Positions 62,401 through 64,000 of a DNA stretch of 64,000 nt are shown one piece after another (position 1 is the stretch's first letter; every line of letters starts with the position of its first letter). Source of the stretch: Onchocerca lupi. Its lineage: Eukaryota; Nematoda; Chromadorea; Rhabditida; Onchocercidae. A program made the translations under genes and the position numbers. The stretch lies in the NCBI GenBank assembly GCA_028564675.1, contig JAOVVO010000194.1, forward strand, positions 1 through 64,000, read 5' to 3'. The notes beneath the pieces are model-generated. The model ran no database searches. It had not been told where the DNA came from and worked only from the letters and a program-made list of their open reading frames with translations.

Positions 62401-64000
62401 TCAAAAGTATTCTATGTGGCAAAGATTTCGTACAGCGAAGGTATCTGAAGCGACACAATCGAGATATACATACAAATGAGAAACTGTTCAAGTGCGATGT
62501 ATGCGGCAAAACATTCAATTCGCACTGCAGTGTGAAAAAACACGAGTGGATACACACGAATAACCAAAAATTCAAATGCAATATATGTGATAAAGAATTC
62601 AAGCGAAATGGTAATTTGCTAAATCATCGAAGAAAACATAAAGATTTGGCCGAAAGGGCACAATGTACAGCGACTACAGCAGCAAATGGTATTTTCAACA
62701 CAGCTATAATAATACAGAAAATAATTTCATCTTCAGGACTATGAATAATTTTGTTTTTTGTTTTTTTATGTTTTATCGAATGGTTGACTACAAAATAACT
62801 GATGAAAATTGAACAAAAAGAATATCATATTTTAATTCATTTTATCATTCATACATTTCATCTGTTATTTAAAATCATTTTATAGCGTAAATTTTTGCAA
62901 CATTCTATTTTTCATCGTATTTGTCTACCAGTCATTATAAATTTTCACTTGAGCATGAATTTTTTTACTCGAATTATTTGTTTTCTTTTTTATTAAAAAC
63001 TAGTCTTCAGTAGTTTGCAAATTTGTAAGAATGAAAGACATTATTCAGTTTATAAAAAAAGAATGAATTGTTATTTAGGTCTCGAATTTAAAACTCTCGC
63101 TATATTTTGTTCCATCAAAAATCATATGATCATTCATAAAATATTGTGATAAAATTAGTTGATGTAATTATTTCCTTCATATCTTATAATTCATGAGTTT
63201 TCATTTCTATTTTCTTTATTTTCTTTCATTTTCGTATTTCTCGAAATGTACAATTTTTTGTATCCGATTGAAAATGAGAGAAATCAATGCATACTCCTCT
63301 TTTTGCACCAAGTTTTGCTAAAAAATTCTCAATGTACTTGTGAACTTGGAGTTTTGAAACCGTTGAATATAACCGTTTCGTTAATTAGTTGATTTATGAC
63401 TCTATTTCATCAACTTCTGATGATATAGTTTTTCTTGTTTTCTTTATAAAAAAGAATTCTACATTGAGGTCGATAGGTTTTCATCAATAAAAGAGTAATG
63501 CAATGTTTATAGAATGCAAAAGCATAAACTTCTTTGAAATAATCAGATTACCAAATGGCAAAATAATTGCAAGTCAAAGATATAAGTATAAATAAACTAA
63601 CCGTGATGTAAAATCATCCTGAAAAAGTGGCATTCTGTCCAACAGCAAAACCAAACTGTCGACTTGTCGCAATGTTGCGAGTTAAGAACTTAACAGACAA
63701 GACAGACAAGGTTAGATGGGCAAATTTATGAGCAAGAATTAATGCTCAGTTGGACATACTCTGTTTTAGATGAGATTTCATTGGAAACAGAGAATATGAA
63801 CTTCAGCATTTGAAATAAATAGTGACTTGAGATCGTGATACCATGTGTATATATTTACATGAGCAATATCACCGCATGTTTTATTTGATTTTAATCTCAA
63901 CTTTAGTTTCTCTCCATGTGATACTTTTATCTCTTAATCTACATAAATTGAAGATGACTGAATACCTTTGCTACCCGCTGTAACTCGATTGGCAAAGTTT
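59453..64000. repeat. Zinc-finger segmental duplication, copy 2 (runs off right edge)
   Basis: Direct repeat of 23573-28190. The stretch 59656-61778 is nearly identical to copy 1; the left 200 bp and everything from the coding region rightwards is more diverged. Left of 59453 there is no Helitron sequence, unlike copy 1, so the border is a real junction. Confidence 0.95.
61379..62744 (+). CDS. C2H2 zinc-finger protein, copy 2 (one finger damaged)
   Basis: The main exon is 61707-62744; the possible first exon is 61379-61441, with the same borders as in copy 1. The protein has the same nine-finger plan as copy 1 and stays open to TGA, but I count about 38 amino-acid differences over 337 residues. 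Finger 7 has lost a zinc ligand (FKCILC has become FKSILC) and its preceding linker is changed. The TGEKPY linker before finger 6 is now TREKSY. Several other changes fall in the helix positions that contact DNA (finger 4 LLKYLKE to LRSYLKE, finger 7 LRRHLKQ to QRRYLKR), so its DNA target probably differs. It is probably a nuclear DNA-binding protein with eight working fingers. Confidence 0.8.

Noticed and set aside
1..64000. CRISPR arrays, bacterial operons or a Wolbachia insertion
   Set aside because: No spaced direct repeats and no bacterial-type gene was seen; all recognisable genes have introns or belong to eukaryotic mobile elements.

Overview
The window is AT-rich eukaryotic nuclear DNA, almost certainly from a nematode. 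The evidence is genes cut into many short exons with GT..AG introns, a complete serpentine receptor of the nematode-specific Srx type, closely packed same-strand genes whose start codons sit just behind splice-acceptor-like sites (as expected for trans-splicing), and a 20-base match to the nematode SL1 leader with one mismatch. Long A and T runs are everywhere. The species cannot be named from the sequence.

Layout. 1-5.9 kb: the first 274 codons of an MFSD6-like transporter on the minus strand, running off the left edge. 7.55-10.1 kb: a complete 337-residue Srx-type receptor on the minus strand, with a decayed copy at 13.5-14.4 kb. 10.4-10.8 kb: a GC-richer relic with LTR-like signals and the SL1-like sequence. 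17.8-20.0 kb: a zinc-finger pseudogene with copies of a fold-back repeat around it. 20.8-23.6 kb: a Helitron relic cut off exactly where a duplicated zinc-finger segment starts. 23.6-28.2 kb: that segment, carrying an intact nine-finger C2H2 gene. 28.4-32.0 kb: Helitron end fragments, a small repeated hydrophobic ORF, and a deleted Helitron bounded by about 263-bp inverted arms. 33.0-48.7 kb: conserved single-copy genes, all plus strand: a kinesin-7 (CENP-E-type) motor, GTF2H2 (TFIIH p44) and NOP14. 51.6-56.2 kb: a membrane-anchored, lysosomal-type histidine acid phosphatase. 56.3-59.4 kb: a second copy of the small repeat, an inverted zinc-finger relic and a GC-richer patch. 59.45 kb to the end: the second zinc-finger segment with a second intact gene.

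Exon models were spliced by hand. In the kinesin (749 aa), GTF2H2 (390 aa), NOP14 (861 aa), acid phosphatase (438 aa) and Srx receptor (337 aa) all exon phases close on a single open frame of normal family length. GTF2H2 and NOP14 lie 235 bp apart and could share an operon. The accessory DNA is dominated by an expanding and decaying C2H2 zinc-finger family: four loci, two intact, one pair apparently homogenised by gene conversion, intermixed with Helitron debris.
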